A stretch of 64,000 nt of DNA. It comes from Reyranella humidisoli (GTDB taxonomy: Bacteria > Pseudomonadota > Alphaproteobacteria > Reyranellales > Reyranellaceae). Under the pieces are notes generated by a model, which did no database searches, was not told the DNA's origin, and saw only the letters and a list, made by a program, of their open reading frames with translations. Made by a program: the position numbers and the translations under genes. Positions 1 through 8,298 of the stretch are shown here, piece by piece. The stretch spans positions 310,001-374,000 of the forward strand of contig NZ_JAHOPB010000002.1 of NCBI RefSeq assembly GCF_019039055.1, given 5' to 3'. The first letter of the stretch is position 1. Each line of letters opens with the position of its first letter.

Positions 1-148
1 CGGCCCGGCCTCTTCTCTGGGCGCTGTTGGCCCTCTCGAGCCGGCGCACTTTCTCGCGCAGGACCGCCGGCACCGACGCGGCCGCATCGTTGGCCGCAAC
101 GGCCCTGGAAACAGGGGAAGAAAGGGCACTCGGGGAAATGACCGGCAT
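1..148 (-). CDS. ImuA-like SOS mutagenesis protein, N-terminal fragment (cut by window edge)
   Basis: An open frame starts with ATG at 148 on the minus strand and runs off the left edge, giving 49 codons. It has a low-complexity start followed by a charged helix (VLREKVRRLERAN), which is how ImuA/RecA-like mutagenesis proteins commonly begin before their RecA-like core. ImuA acts with ImuB and DnaE2 in damage-induced translesion synthesis. The strongest support is the LexA-type box at 178-192, about 30 bases upstream of the start. The RecA-like domain itself is outside the window, so the identification rests on the N-terminal pattern plus SOS control. Another SOS-regulated gene is possible. 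Confidence 0.5.
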   Translation of the reverse strand, partial: MPVISPSALSSPVSRAVAANDAAASVPAVLREKVRRLERANSAQRRGRA

Positions 149-177
149 CGCCCCCTCGCAGGCTGATGGAATTAAAT

Positions 178-192
178 GTTCTTCTTTTGTTC
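178..192 (-). promoter_or_regulatory. LexA (SOS) box, GTTC-N7-GTTC
   Basis: The plus strand reads GTTC, seven bases (TTCTTTT), GTTC. This is the direct-repeat LexA operator known from Alphaproteobacteria. It lies in a locally AT-rich stretch 30 bases upstream of the minus-strand start at 148 and 91 bases upstream of the plus-strand start at 283. It most likely controls the leftward ImuA-like gene. Confidence 0.7.
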
Positions 193-282
193 TAATTGCC
201 TCAAAACCGGGAGTCAACGGGAGTCAGTGCTGGCATATCGAGTGCATCTGGGGGGAAGCTGCACGCCTGCCTCGGAGGCTCC

Positions 283-1125
283 ATGACCCTGCGCCTGTCC
301 CTCGTCGCCCTGTGTGCCACCGCATTCGCCCTGATGGCGGGACCGGCCCTGGCGCGCTGCTCCAAGAACCTGGTCGAGCTCGGCCCCACCCTGCAGGGAC
401 GCGGCGTGCAGATGGCCTCGCTCGACGGGGCGCAGATGGCGGCGGACGCAGCGAGCCGCGCGATCATCACGTTCCTCGGTCATTCCAGCTTCGAGATCGA
501 TACGCCGCAGGGCGTGCGTGCCATCACCGACTACAACGGGCTGAACGGTTTCGGCCGCAAGCCCGACATCGTGACGATGAACAACGCGCATTCGACGCAC
601 TACACCGACACGCCCGAGGAGGGGATCACCTACGTGTTGCGTGGCTGGCCGAGCGAGAACGGCGAGACCGAGGCGCGTCACGACGTTGCGCTCAAGGATC
701 TCAAGGTGGCGAACCTGCCGACCAATGCCCGCGACTGGGGCGGCGGCTCGGCGCGCATCAACGGCAACTCGATCTTCACCTTCACCATCGGCGATCTCTG
801 CATCGCCCATCTCGGCCACCTGCATCACCGGCTCACCAAGGATCATCTCGACGAACTCGGCCGCATCGACGTGCTGATGGTGCCGATCGACGGTGCCTAC
901 ACGGTCGGCCTGCCGGTGATGGTCGAGGTCGTCCGCCAGATCCAGCCGCGCATCGTGCTGCCGATGCACTATTGGGGACGCGGCCAGGTCGCACGTTTCG
1001 AAGAGCTGATGCAGGACCAGGACGCCGTCTTCATTTGGCCCGACCGTCGCACCATCGAGGTGGCGCACGACACGCTGCCCGAGAAGCTCACCGTCTACGT
1101 CGTCGGCGGGAATGGCGGGGACTGA
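283..1125 (+). CDS. Secreted metallo-beta-lactamase-fold hydrolase (UlaG-like)
   Basis: A 280-residue protein with an N-terminal signal peptide (about residues 1-25, ending PALA) followed by an MBL-fold domain. Visible family features are the strand motif GHSSFEIDTPQG (about 66-77), a histidine cluster HSTHYTD (103-109), a second cluster HLGHLHH in the middle and MHYWG near the end. These are typical of UlaG/RomA-like MBL proteins that bind one or two metals. The start at 283 is preferred over an upstream TTG at 196 because it places the signal peptide at the N-terminus. The substrate is unknown. The gene stands alone and converges on the amidohydrolase gene downstream. Confidence 0.75.
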   Translation: MTLRLSLVALCATAFALMAGPALARCSKNLVELGPTLQGRGVQMASLDGAQMAADAASRAIITFLGHSSFEIDTPQGVRAITDYNGLNGFGRKPDIVTMNNAHSTHYTDTPEEGITYVLRGWPSENGETEARHDVALKDLKVANLPTNARDWGGGSARINGNSIFTFTIGDLCIAHLGHLHHRLTKDHLDELGRIDVLMVPIDGAYTVGLPVMVEVVRQIQPRIVLPMHYWGRGQVARFEELMQDQDAVFIWPDRRTIEVAHDTLPEKLTVYVVGGNGGD

Positions 1126-1149
1126 ACAGGCCGATCCGTTCTATGGCTT

Positions 1150-1174
1150 GCCCGCTGCGATTCGCGGGCCTCTT
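1150..1174. terminator. Hairpin between convergent genes
   Basis: GCCCGC at 1150-1155 pairs with GCGGGC at 1164-1169 across an eight-base loop and is followed by CTCTT. It sits between the convergent ends of the MBL-fold gene (1125) and the amidohydrolase gene (1177), so it could stop either transcript. The T-tract is weak. Confidence 0.45.
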
Positions 1175-1176
1175 AA

Positions 1177-2208
1177 CTAGAGTTCGCGTCCCTTCTCGAA
1201 GCCTGCCAGGAATTGCACGAGGTTGCGGCCGAGATCGTCGCCGAGATAGCCGCCTTCCTGGACCAGCACCGTCGGCAGGCCCATGCGCGCGATCTTCTCC
1301 GCCATGGCGTGGAAGCCTGCGCCCGTGACCTTCAGGCCCTGTAGCGGATCGCTCTCGCTGGCGTCGAGGCCCAGGGCCACGACCAGTGCCGTGGGTTGGA
1401 ACTCCTTGATGCGCGTCAGCGCCTTGTCGCCGGCCTCGAGCCATGGCGCGTCCGGTGAACCGAGCGGCAGGGGCAGGTTGAGATTGAAGCCTTCTCCCTT
1501 GCCCGTGCCGCGCTCGTGCGCATGGCCCCAGAAGAAGGGATAGTAATAGTCGGGATCGGCGTGGATCGAGACGGTGAGAACGTCGTCGCGCTCGTAGAAG
1601 ATGCCCTGCGTGCCGTTGCCGTGATGCACGTCGACATCGAGGATCGCCACGCGCTCGTGCCGGCTGCGCAGGCGTTGCGCCGCGACCGCCGTGTTGTTCA
1701 GGAAGCAGAAGCCGCCCGCCATGTCGGCATAGGCATGGTGCCCCGGCGGCCGGCAAAGCGCATAGGCGTGCTTCTCGCCCGCCAGCACCATGTCGGCGAC
1801 GGTCGCGGCGACCTCGGTACCGGCGAGGGCCGCTTCCCAAGTATGCGGCCCGATCGGGCAGCCTGTGTCGACCTGATGCCAGCCGGCGCGGCCCGCGAGC
1901 GCTTTCGGGTAGGAGGCATGGGCGCGTGCCGGATGGACGTTGGGCACCACTTCCGGACCCGCACCCGGCAGCTTCGCCCATTCGCGGGCGGCGATCTGCA
2001 GGAAGTCGAGATAGTCCGGCGTATGCACGGTTGCCGCCGGCGCCGGACCGTATGAGCCGGGAGGCAGGATCGTGTGTCCCGCTTCCATGGCGGCCGTCAG
2101 CAGGCGGGTGGCGCGCTCGGGCTGCTCCGCGCTGCGCTGCTTAGTGCCCCGCACCACGAAGTGCTGCGGATCGTGCTGGGCGTGCTTCTCGGAATAGACG
2201 ATCTTCAA
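1177..2208 (-). CDS. Acetylpolyamine amidohydrolase / class II histone-deacetylase-like protein
   Basis: A 343-residue HDAC-superfamily enzyme, the usual size for bacterial acetylpolyamine amidohydrolases, which remove acetyl groups from acetylated polyamines. The catalytic tandem His is in CRPPGHHA (157-158). The zinc site is visible as DVDVHHGNGTQ (Asp193, His195) and LDASESDP (Asp282). The long insert with FFWGHAHERGTGKGEG is typical of the APAH group. The start is TTG at 2208, with GAGG-like bases upstream that overlap the TGA of the preceding CoA-transferase gene, so the two are probably co-transcribed. Substrate choice (polyamine versus another acetylamide) cannot be read from the sequence. 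Confidence 0.85.
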   Translation of the reverse strand: MKIVYSEKHAQHDPQHFVVRGTKQRSAEQPERATRLLTAAMEAGHTILPPGSYGPAPAATVHTPDYLDFLQIAAREWAKLPGAGPEVVPNVHPARAHASYPKALAGRAGWHQVDTGCPIGPHTWEAALAGTEVAATVADMVLAGEKHAYALCRPPGHHAYADMAGGFCFLNNTAVAAQRLRSRHERVAILDVDVHHGNGTQGIFYERDDVLTVSIHADPDYYYPFFWGHAHERGTGKGEGFNLNLPLPLGSPDAPWLEAGDKALTRIKEFQPTALVVALGLDASESDPLQGLKVTGAGFHAMAEKIARMGLPTVLVQEGGYLGDDLGRNLVQFLAGFEKGREL

Positions 2209-2217
2209 GGCGGGACC

Positions 2218-3390
2218 TCAGGTCGTGGCGATGGCCTTCGCCGTCTTCAGAGCGGCGATCTCGTCATCGCTATAGCCCACCTCGCGCATGATCTCGACCG
2301 TGTGCTCGCCGATTCCGGGCGACTTCTGCCGCGTCTCCACCGGCGCGGCGGAGAGCTTGATCGGGTTGGCGGCCGACTTCACCGGCCCGATGCCCGGATA
2401 GTCGATCTCCAGCACCGAGCCGCGCGCCCTGGCGTGATCGCTCGCCATCACGTCGCTCACCTTGTAGGCGGCAGAGCAGGGCATGCCGGCGGGGATCAAA
2501 CGCTCGAGCAGCTCGTCGGCGGTGTATTGCAGGAAATACTCCTCGATCATCGTTTCGAGGATGCCGCGATGGGCGACTCGGCCGGCGTTGGTCGCGAAGC
2601 GTTCGTCGGCCAGCCAGTCCTGCTTGCCCAGCCCCGTGCAGAGCAGGCGCCAGAAGGCGTCGTTGGTGCCGGCCACGAACACCGGCTGTGTCTTCGTCGG
2701 GAAAACGCGCAGCGGGCAGAGGATCGTGTTCGACGTCCCCATGCGCTCCGGGTTCTCGCCGGTCAGCCCGTGGTTGGTGATCCAGTGGCTCATCATGTGC
2801 ATGCCGACGTCGAACAGCGAGAGGTCGAGACGCTGGCCCTTGCCGGTCTTGATCCGGTGCAGCAGCGCGAAGGCGATGCCGCCGGCGCAGGCGAGGCCGG
2901 TCGAATAGTCGATCGGCGCCGTGCCGACACGGCACATCTCGCCCTGGTAGGGGCCGGTCGCGTCCATCAGGCCGATCTCGGCCTGGATGCAGGGATCGTA
3001 GCCGGCGCGCGGCGAGTAGGGGCCGGTCTGGCCGTAGCCGGAGATCGACGCGTAGATGGCCTGCGGATTGACCTTGGACACCGTGTCCCAGCCGAAGCCC
3101 AATTTGTCGATCACGCCCGGTGTGAAGGCTTCCATGAAGACGTCGGCCTTCTTGACGAGGCGCATCAGCACGTCCTTGCCGCCCTCGCTGCGCAGGTCGA
3201 TCGCCAGGCCGCGCTTGTTGCGGTTCATCGACGGCACCCAGGCGCCGCCGAAATGCGGCCGGAAATGCTCGCCGTTCAGCGGCTCGACCTTGATCACGTC
3301 GGCGCCCATGTCGCCCAGGATCTGGCCGGCGGTGGGACCGGCGATGACCTGCGTGAGGTCGAGAACGAGCGTGTCGGACAGCGGAAGCAT
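2218..3390 (-). CDS. CaiB/BaiF family CoA-transferase (class III)
   Basis: A 390-residue formyl-CoA/carnitine-type CoA transferase. It starts with the usual LSDTLVLDLTQVIAGP segment, contains ADVIKVEP, the conserved FMEAFTPGVIDKLG helix, the TAPIDYSTG segment that normally carries the catalytic aspartate, and GKGQRLDLSLFD. These enzymes move CoA between organic acids through an aspartyl-CoA thioester. ATG at 3390 is chosen because AGGAGG lies 11 bases upstream, although the frame is open further back. It is followed after 9 bases by the amidohydrolase gene. The acid substrate is not predictable here. Confidence 0.9.
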   Translation of the reverse strand: MLPLSDTLVLDLTQVIAGPTAGQILGDMGADVIKVEPLNGEHFRPHFGGAWVPSMNRNKRGLAIDLRSEGGKDVLMRLVKKADVFMEAFTPGVIDKLGFGWDTVSKVNPQAIYASISGYGQTGPYSPRAGYDPCIQAEIGLMDATGPYQGEMCRVGTAPIDYSTGLACAGGIAFALLHRIKTGKGQRLDLSLFDVGMHMMSHWITNHGLTGENPERMGTSNTILCPLRVFPTKTQPVFVAGTNDAFWRLLCTGLGKQDWLADERFATNAGRVAHRGILETMIEEYFLQYTADELLERLIPAGMPCSAAYKVSDVMASDHARARGSVLEIDYPGIGPVKSAANPIKLSAAPVETRQKSPGIGEHTVEIMREVGYSDDEIAALKTAKAIATT

Positions 3391-3510
3391 GTGATGAAAT
3401 TCCTCCTGGACCCAACCCATGCAAGACGACGCAGGCACGCTCAAGCGCTTCGTTTCGCTGGCTGGCATTTGCTATGGTCGCGGCTTGTCCCGATCCGGAG
3501 TCCGTAGCCA

Positions 3511-4752
3511 ATGACCGCCAGCGACCGCCCCAATCTCCGCGTAGATCACGACCGGCTCTGGTCGAGCCTGATGGAGCTGGGCCAGATTGGCGGCACGGAG
3601 AAAGGTGGCGTCTGCCGCATCGCGCTGACCGATCTCGACCGGCAGGGGCGCGACCTGTTCGTGCGCTGGGCGAAGGATGCGGGCTGCACCATCAAGGTCG
3701 ACCAACTCGGCAACGTCTTCGCCCGCCGCGAGGGCCGTGATCCGGCCAAGCCGCCGGTGATGACCGGCTCCCATCTCGACACCCAGCCGACCGGCGGCAA
3801 GTTCGACGGCGCCTATGGCGTGATGGCGGGGCTGGAGGTGCTGCGCGTGCTGCACGATTCCAACTACGTCACCGAGGCTCCCATCGAAGTTGCCGTGTGG
3901 ACCAACGAGGAAGGCTGCCGCTTCGCGCCGGCGATGGTAGCGTCAGGCGTGTTCGGCGGCGCCTTCACGCTGGAACATGCGCTCTCGATCAAGGACCGCG
4001 ACGGCGTCACCTTCGGCGAGGCGCTGAAGCAGATCGGCTATGACGGCAAGGAGCCGGTGGGCGGCCGGCCGATCGGCGCCTTCTTCGAGGCGCATATCGA
4101 GCAGGGGCCGATCCTCGAGCGCGAGAAGAAGACGATCGGCGTGGTCACGGGCGCGCAGGGCCAGCGCTGGTACGAGATCAACTGGACGGGCATGGAGAGC
4201 CATGCCGGCACGACGCCGATGGAAGGCCGCCGCGATGCGCTGGTCGGCGCCGCCGAGCTGATCGTGGCGGCGCGCACCATCGGCAACCGGCCGAACGGGC
4301 GCTCGACCGTCGGCGTGATCGACAGCCTGCCGCAGGCACGCAACACCATCCCGGGCCGCGTCTTCATGACGGTCGACTTCCGTCATCCCGACGATGCCGA
4401 GTTGACGAAGATGGACGCCGAGATGCGCGCCGCCGCGGCCGACATCGCCAGGCGCCATGGGCTCGAGGTGAAGATCGAGCAGATCTGGTATTTTCCGCCT
4501 TCGCCCTTCGCGAAGGAGCTGGTCGACGCGGTGCGCCGCGGCGCCGAGCAGGCGGGCTATCCGCACATGGACATCGTGAGCGGCGCCGGCCACGACGCCT
4601 GCTACGTCAACCGCGTCGCGCCGACGGCGATGGTCTTCGTGCCCTGCAAGGACGGCGTCAGCCACAACGAGATCGAGGACGCGAGCAAGGGCGACGTCGG
4701 TGCGGGCGCGCAGATCCTGCTGCAGGCAATGGTCGAGCGCGCGAATGCATGA
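3511..4752 (+). CDS. M20 family amidohydrolase, N-carbamoyl-L-amino acid hydrolase type
   Basis: A 413-residue zinc hydrolase of the HyuC/beta-ureidopropionase/allantoate amidohydrolase group. Metal-binding and catalytic segments are TGSHLDTQPTGGKFDG, TNEEGCRF, EAHIEQGP and, near the C-terminus, SGAGHDACY. The dimerisation segment holds the conserved HAGTTPM. The family hydrolyses N-carbamoyl amino acids or ureido acids in hydantoin, pyrimidine or purine breakdown. The gene is divergent from the CoA-transferase gene and alone in its direction. The exact substrate is not determinable from the sequence. Confidence 0.85.
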   Translation: MTASDRPNLRVDHDRLWSSLMELGQIGGTEKGGVCRIALTDLDRQGRDLFVRWAKDAGCTIKVDQLGNVFARREGRDPAKPPVMTGSHLDTQPTGGKFDGAYGVMAGLEVLRVLHDSNYVTEAPIEVAVWTNEEGCRFAPAMVASGVFGGAFTLEHALSIKDRDGVTFGEALKQIGYDGKEPVGGRPIGAFFEAHIEQGPILEREKKTIGVVTGAQGQRWYEINWTGMESHAGTTPMEGRRDALVGAAELIVAARTIGNRPNGRSTVGVIDSLPQARNTIPGRVFMTVDFRHPDDAELTKMDAEMRAAAADIARRHGLEVKIEQIWYFPPSPFAKELVDAVRRGAEQAGYPHMDIVSGAGHDACYVNRVAPTAMVFVPCKDGVSHNEIEDASKGDVGAGAQILLQAMVERANA

Positions 4753-4781
4753 GCAGGCGCACGGCGGGCGGTTGACGAAGT

Positions 4782-4856
4782 TTGTCATCCCGGGCCGCAG
4801 GCGTGGGACACTTGATCGCTACCGCGAAGGGTCCCTCGCTTCGCTCGGGATGACAA
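4782..4856. repeat. Repeat-like intergenic palindrome
   Basis: TTGTCATCCCG at 4782-4792 is matched by its reverse complement CGGGATGACAA at 4846-4856. The inside contains GAAGGGTCCCTCGCTTCGCTCGGG. The same GTCATCC(C/T)G...AGCG vocabulary recurs in the inverted repeat at 46950-47048, which suggests a dispersed intergenic element. It fills most of the gap between the M20 hydrolase and the BenE gene. Confidence 0.6.
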
Positions 4857-4884
4857 CCAGGCTGGTCTCAGCAGGCGTGCGCTC

Positions 4885-6042
4885 TTGAAGGCCGGCGGCC
4901 TCATCTCGGTCGCGGCCGCCGCGCTGGTCGCGACGATTGCCGGCGTGGGCGGCACCTTGCCCGTCGTGCTGGCAGCGGCGCAGGCGGTGGGGGCCACGCC
5001 CGACCAGGCAAGCTCGTGGGTGTCGGGGCTCGGCCTCGCGACGGCGGCGAGTGCGCTGCTGCTCAGCGTCCGCTATCGCATGCCGATCATCACCGCCTGG
5101 TCGACGCCGGGCGCGGCGCTCATCGCCTCGACTTCCGGCGTGCCGAGTTTTGCCGCCGCCGTCGGCGCCTTCGTGCTTGCGGCGCTGCTGATCCTGCTCA
5201 CGGCGGCGGTGAAGCCGCTCGGCCGGCTGATCGGGAAAATTCCCGGCAGTATCGCGGCGGCCATGCTGGCCGGCATCCTGCTGCGTCTCGTGATGGCGAT
5301 GGTCGAGCATGTGCCGTCGGCGCCGCTGCTGGTCCTGCCGCTCGTCGCGCTGTTCCTGGTGGCACGCGTTTTCTTCCCCGCGCTCGCGTCGCTGATCGTG
5401 CTGGTGGCGGGAGCGCTGCTGGCCTGGTCGCTGGGCCTCGTGAAGCCGCTGCCGTCGCTCGGGATCTCGACCCTGGTGCTCACCGCGCCTGCCTGGGATG
5501 TGGCGACGCTGATCGGCCTCGGCGTGCCGCTCTATCTCGTGACGATGGCGTCGCAGAACCTGCCGGGGTTCGCGGTGCTGCGCGGCTCGGGCTACCAACC
5601 GCCGACGCAGCCCATCCTCGCGGTGACGGGCGCGGCGTCGCTGGGCACGGCGTTCCTCGGCGCCCACACTTCGAACCTCGCCGCGATCTCGGCGGCGCTG
5701 TGTACCGGACCCGACGCCCATCCCGATCCGGCGCAGCGCTGGAAGGCAGGGCCGTTCTACGCCCTGTTCTGGGGACTGATCGCGTTGTTCGGTGCCTCGC
5801 TGGTCGGCCTGTTCGGCGCCCTGCCGCCGGCGCTGCTGGCCACCGTAGCGGGCACGGCGCTGCTCGGTTCGATGGCGGGCGCCCTGGGCATCGCCCTGGC
5901 GGGCGACCAGGACCGTCTCGCGGCGGCGGGGACGCTGGCCGTCACCGTCTCGGGCGTCACCCTGATGGGTGTCGGCTCGGCCTTCTGGGGCCTCGTCTTC
6001 GGCCTGCTGATCCTGACGATCGACCGTCTCATGAAGAGATAA
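4885..6042 (+). CDS. benE: BenE family benzoate/H+ symporter
   Basis: A 385-residue integral membrane protein with about twelve hydrophobic segments and the BenE signature region MPIITAWSTPGAALIAS near residue 70. The later segment AFLGAHTSNLAAISAALCTGPDAHPDPAQRW is also characteristic. BenE proteins import benzoate with protons. The start is TTG at 4885, the first start that gives the full first membrane helix. The gene ends directly against the convergent alpha/beta hydrolase gene. A benzoate-CoA-ligase-like gene 12 kb away fits a role in aromatic-acid uptake, though benzoate specificity is inferred from the family. Confidence 0.85.
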   Translation: MKAGGLISVAAAALVATIAGVGGTLPVVLAAAQAVGATPDQASSWVSGLGLATAASALLLSVRYRMPIITAWSTPGAALIASTSGVPSFAAAVGAFVLAALLILLTAAVKPLGRLIGKIPGSIAAAMLAGILLRLVMAMVEHVPSAPLLVLPLVALFLVARVFFPALASLIVLVAGALLAWSLGLVKPLPSLGISTLVLTAPAWDVATLIGLGVPLYLVTMASQNLPGFAVLRGSGYQPPTQPILAVTGAASLGTAFLGAHTSNLAAISAALCTGPDAHPDPAQRWKAGPFYALFWGLIALFGASLVGLFGALPPALLATVAGTALLGSMAGALGIALAGDQDRLAAAGTLAVTVSGVTLMGVGSAFWGLVFGLLILTIDRLMKR

Positions 6043-6861
6043 TCAGACGGCATCGACCCGCTGGAGATGCTCGCGGACGATCGACGTGACATCGGCGGAA
6101 TGGGTGAGCGGCGACATGTGGCCGGCGCCCGCGATCACGACATAGGTCGCGCCGACGACGCAGTCCTTCAGCAGCTCGGTCGTGCGCCGGTCGGGCGCGG
6201 AAGTCTTTGCGCCGCAGACGATCGTCATGGGAACATCGAGAGAGCGGCAGTCCGCGAAACTCGTGACGTTCGCCAGGTTCGACAGGAAAGCGTCCCGTGC
6301 CGAGTCCGCCCGCGCCACGAACTGACCGCGCTGCTCATCGGAGATGCGCGCCCATGTGCCGGGCCCGTTGCGGCTGTCGAGGAATATTTCCCAACCCAGT
6401 GCAGGCTTTCCCTGCTCGACGTTCGCGATGAACTCCTTCGCGACGGCAATGCTCTCGGGAAAGAGGACGTCGTCCGCTTCGCGCAGCAGGTTGGCCAGGA
6501 TCGGCTCGATCAGCACGAGCGAGCGGACCCTGTCGCGATGGTTCATCGCCAGCCGCACTGCCGTCGCGCCGCCATAGGAATGGCCAACGACATCGACGGG
6601 CCGGTCCGTGTTGACCGCGATGACCTGTGCCACCAGATCGGCCTGCAGGTCGTGCGTCAGGGCGCCCGCTTCGGGCCACGATCCGGTCGCGCCGAAACCC
6701 AGCAGGTCGGGCGCGATCGACAGGCGTTCCGGGGCCAGTGTCTTGGCGATCCGGCTCCACTGCGCCCCCGAGCCGCCTCCGGAATGAAGCAGGAGCAAGG
6801 GTGGGCCTTCCCCCCAGCTCTGATAAGTGGCGCGGACGTTCCGGAAGTCGATCTCGGGCAT
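6043..6861 (-). CDS. Alpha/beta hydrolase
   Basis: A 272-residue alpha/beta-hydrolase-fold protein. The oxyanion region is LLLHSGGGSGAQW (about 23-35), the nucleophile elbow is GHSYGG (about 93-98), and a C-terminal GAGHMSP supplies the catalytic histidine. These place it among MhpC/haloperoxidase-type C-C or ester hydrolases. Its start is 46 bases from the end of the upstream carboxymuconolactone decarboxylase-family gene on the same strand, so the two are probably one operon under the HxlR regulator. The substrate is unknown. Confidence 0.8.
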   Translation of the reverse strand: MPEIDFRNVRATYQSWGEGPPLLLLHSGGGSGAQWSRIAKTLAPERLSIAPDLLGFGATGSWPEAGALTHDLQADLVAQVIAVNTDRPVDVVGHSYGGATAVRLAMNHRDRVRSLVLIEPILANLLREADDVLFPESIAVAKEFIANVEQGKPALGWEIFLDSRNGPGTWARISDEQRGQFVARADSARDAFLSNLANVTSFADCRSLDVPMTIVCGAKTSAPDRRTTELLKDCVVGATYVVIAGAGHMSPLTHSADVTSIVREHLQRVDAV

Positions 6862-6907
6862 GTTCCGGCAATCCGATCACGGAATGGCGGAAAAGGAAAC
6901 CCGGGAT

Positions 6908-7465
6908 CTAGGCGTGGCGAGGCGCGGCAGGGAAACGCACGCCATAGGACTCCAGGGGCAGGTCGAGCGCGCGGCAGAGGAAGCTGATCGTGTGGTAGTA
7001 GCCCGCGAGCGCGATCACTTCGAGGATCTGCGTCTCGTCGAAATGCGCGGCGAGCCTCGCCCACGTCGCGTCGCCGATCGTGTGTTGCTCGACCATATCG
7101 TCGACCGCCGCCAGTAGCGCCTGCTCGTCGGCCGACCAGCAGGGCGCATCGGCCGGACCGTGGACGGTCGCCGCGATCATGTCCGCGTCGAAGCCGACTT
7201 TTTCCGCGAAGAAGGCGATGTGGACGCCCCATTCGTATTCGGCGCCGAGCTTCGCCGTCGTGCGGTCGATCACGACTTCACGCTGGCGCTGCGAGAGCAC
7301 GCCCCTGTCGAGCAGGCCGCCGGCAAACATCCTCTCGAAGACGCGCGGGTTGCGCGCCATCGTCCGGAACAGGACCAGCGGCGCCACGCCCGCGGGCATG
7401 ATGCGTTCGAGCGCAGCGGCAATCTGTGGCGGATAGGGAGCCTCGGCGGGGGCAATGCGGGGCAT
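6908..7465 (-). CDS. Carboxymuconolactone decarboxylase family protein
   Basis: A 185-residue all-helical protein of the CMD/AhpD-like superfamily. The central helix has REVVIDRTTAKLGAEYEWGVHIAFF, with the Glu/His pair common in the family. The paired cysteines (CxxC) of true AhpD peroxidases are absent, so a peroxidase role is unlikely. It is divergent from the HxlR regulator gene, and two operator-like repeats lie between them. It is followed by an alpha/beta hydrolase, a common pairing in small detoxification operons. GGAG lies about 11 bases before the ATG. Confidence 0.8.
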   Translation of the reverse strand: MPRIAPAEAPYPPQIAAALERIMPAGVAPLVLFRTMARNPRVFERMFAGGLLDRGVLSQRQREVVIDRTTAKLGAEYEWGVHIAFFAEKVGFDADMIAATVHGPADAPCWSADEQALLAAVDDMVEQHTIGDATWARLAAHFDETQILEVIALAGYYHTISFLCRALDLPLESYGVRFPAAPRHA

Positions 7466-7486
7466 GGCTGGTCTCCGATGGTGGTG

Positions 7487-7501
7487 CTACATATTCAGTA
7501 G
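7487..7501. promoter_or_regulatory. HxlR operator half 1, CTACA-N5-(A)GTAG
   Basis: The dyad CTACA TATTC AGTAG lies in the divergent gap, 22 bases before the start of the CMD-family gene. It matches the second dyad at 7521-7535, with centres 34 bases apart, about three helical turns on the same DNA face. HxlR-type dimers bind such repeats, so autoregulation and control of the CMD operon are likely. Confidence 0.6.
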
Positions 7502-7520
7502 CAATGGCAATTCGGGCTCG

Positions 7521-7535
7521 CTACAGAAAATGTAG
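7521..7535. promoter_or_regulatory. HxlR operator half 2, CTACA-N5-TGTAG
   Basis: A perfect dyad, CTACA GAAAA TGTAG, 16 bases upstream of the regulator start codon at 7552. It is the better of the two copies. Its position would let the bound regulator block its own transcription. Confidence 0.65.
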
Positions 7536-7551
7536 TAATGGAGTGAAATAG

Positions 7552-7863
7552 ATGGTGAAGCGCGTGCGCGGCTCGACCTCCGGCCGCCCCATCATGGCGC
7601 TGCTCGACCTGCTGGGCCGGCGCTGGACCCTGCGTATCGTATGGGAGCTGCGTGAGGATCCGCGTCGCTTCCGCGAACTGCAGGACCTGATCGGCGCCAG
7701 CCCTACCATCGTAAACACGCGCCTCGCGGAACTACGCGAGGCGAAGCTGGTCGAACTCGACGAGGCGGTTGGCTACCGCCTCACGGATCTTGGAAACGAA
7801 CTGCTGAAGCTGTTCCTGCCGCTGCACGTCTGGTCGGAGAAGTGGGCCAGAGCCGTGCGCTGA
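7552..7863 (+). CDS. HxlR-family winged-helix transcriptional regulator
   Basis: A 103-residue protein with the HxlR fold: LLGRRWTLRIVWEL (helix 1), the recognition region FRELQDLIGASPTIVNTRLAELREAKLVE, then a wing and YRLTDLGNELL. Members sense reactive electrophiles or small aromatics and are usually divergent from the genes they regulate, as here. It lacks the N-terminal cysteine often used for redox sensing in other HxlR members. The adjacent dyads at 7487 and 7521 are the probable binding sites. Its end abuts the stop of the convergent cytochrome gene. Confidence 0.85.
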   Translation: MVKRVRGSTSGRPIMALLDLLGRRWTLRIVWELREDPRRFRELQDLIGASPTIVNTRLAELREAKLVELDEAVGYRLTDLGNELLKLFLPLHVWSEKWARAVR

Positions 7864-8298
7864 CTATTTCAGGAAAGGATTATCCGCTCCGCGGCCCTTG
7901 CGGCGGGGCGGGAACTGCTCGGCGAGATAGTCGAGAATCTCGACCCGTTCCTCGGCCTTGATCGGCGGCATGCGGTGCTTCTCGACCATCAGGTCGAGTG
8001 TCGAGTCCCACAGTTCGCGCGTCAGGCCCTGCGCCTTGATCAGCGCCACGCCGTGACAGGCCGTGCACGTGTAGAACGTCAGCTCGCGGTTCTTGCCCTC
8101 GGGCAGGTCCTCGACCTTGTCGTTGTGCGGTGGCGGCTTGCCCTTGTCGGGATCGACGGCCGCCGCCGCGACCTTGGGCGCCGGCGGCACATAGACGTAC
8201 TGGTCCTTGCGCAGTTCGCCGGCGCGGTCGAAGGCGAGCAACAGGAACGTCGCCGTCAGGCCGATGACGGCGGCGTGGATGATGTTGATCTGGCTCAA
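7864..8298 (-). CDS. sorB: Sulfite dehydrogenase cytochrome c subunit (SorB-like)
   Basis: A 144-residue membrane-anchored monohaem cytochrome c. An N-terminal hydrophobic helix (about residues 6-22) is followed by a proline/alanine linker and a haem site CTACH at mid-protein, with a downstream MPP supplying the likely methionine ligand. The start is TTG at 8298, whose TTGA overlaps the TGA of the molybdoenzyme gene, so translation is coupled. The pair matches SorAB, where SorB takes electrons from the molybdenum subunit to the respiratory chain. Periplasm-facing. Confidence 0.8.
   Translation of the reverse strand: MSQINIIHAAVIGLTATFLLLAFDRAGELRKDQYVYVPPAPKVAAAAVDPDKGKPPPHNDKVEDLPEGKNRELTFYTCTACHGVALIKAQGLTRELWDSTLDLMVEKHRMPPIKAEERVEILDYLAEQFPPRRKGRGADNPFLK

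Noticed and set aside
27..1328. A 433-codon plus-strand frame over the MBL-fold gene
   Set aside because: It is out of phase with the MBL motifs, runs past that gene's stop into the convergent gene and shows no protein family.
4782..4856. Insertion sequence with terminal inverted repeats
   Set aside because: It is only 75 bases long and has no transposase. It fits an intergenic palindrome better.
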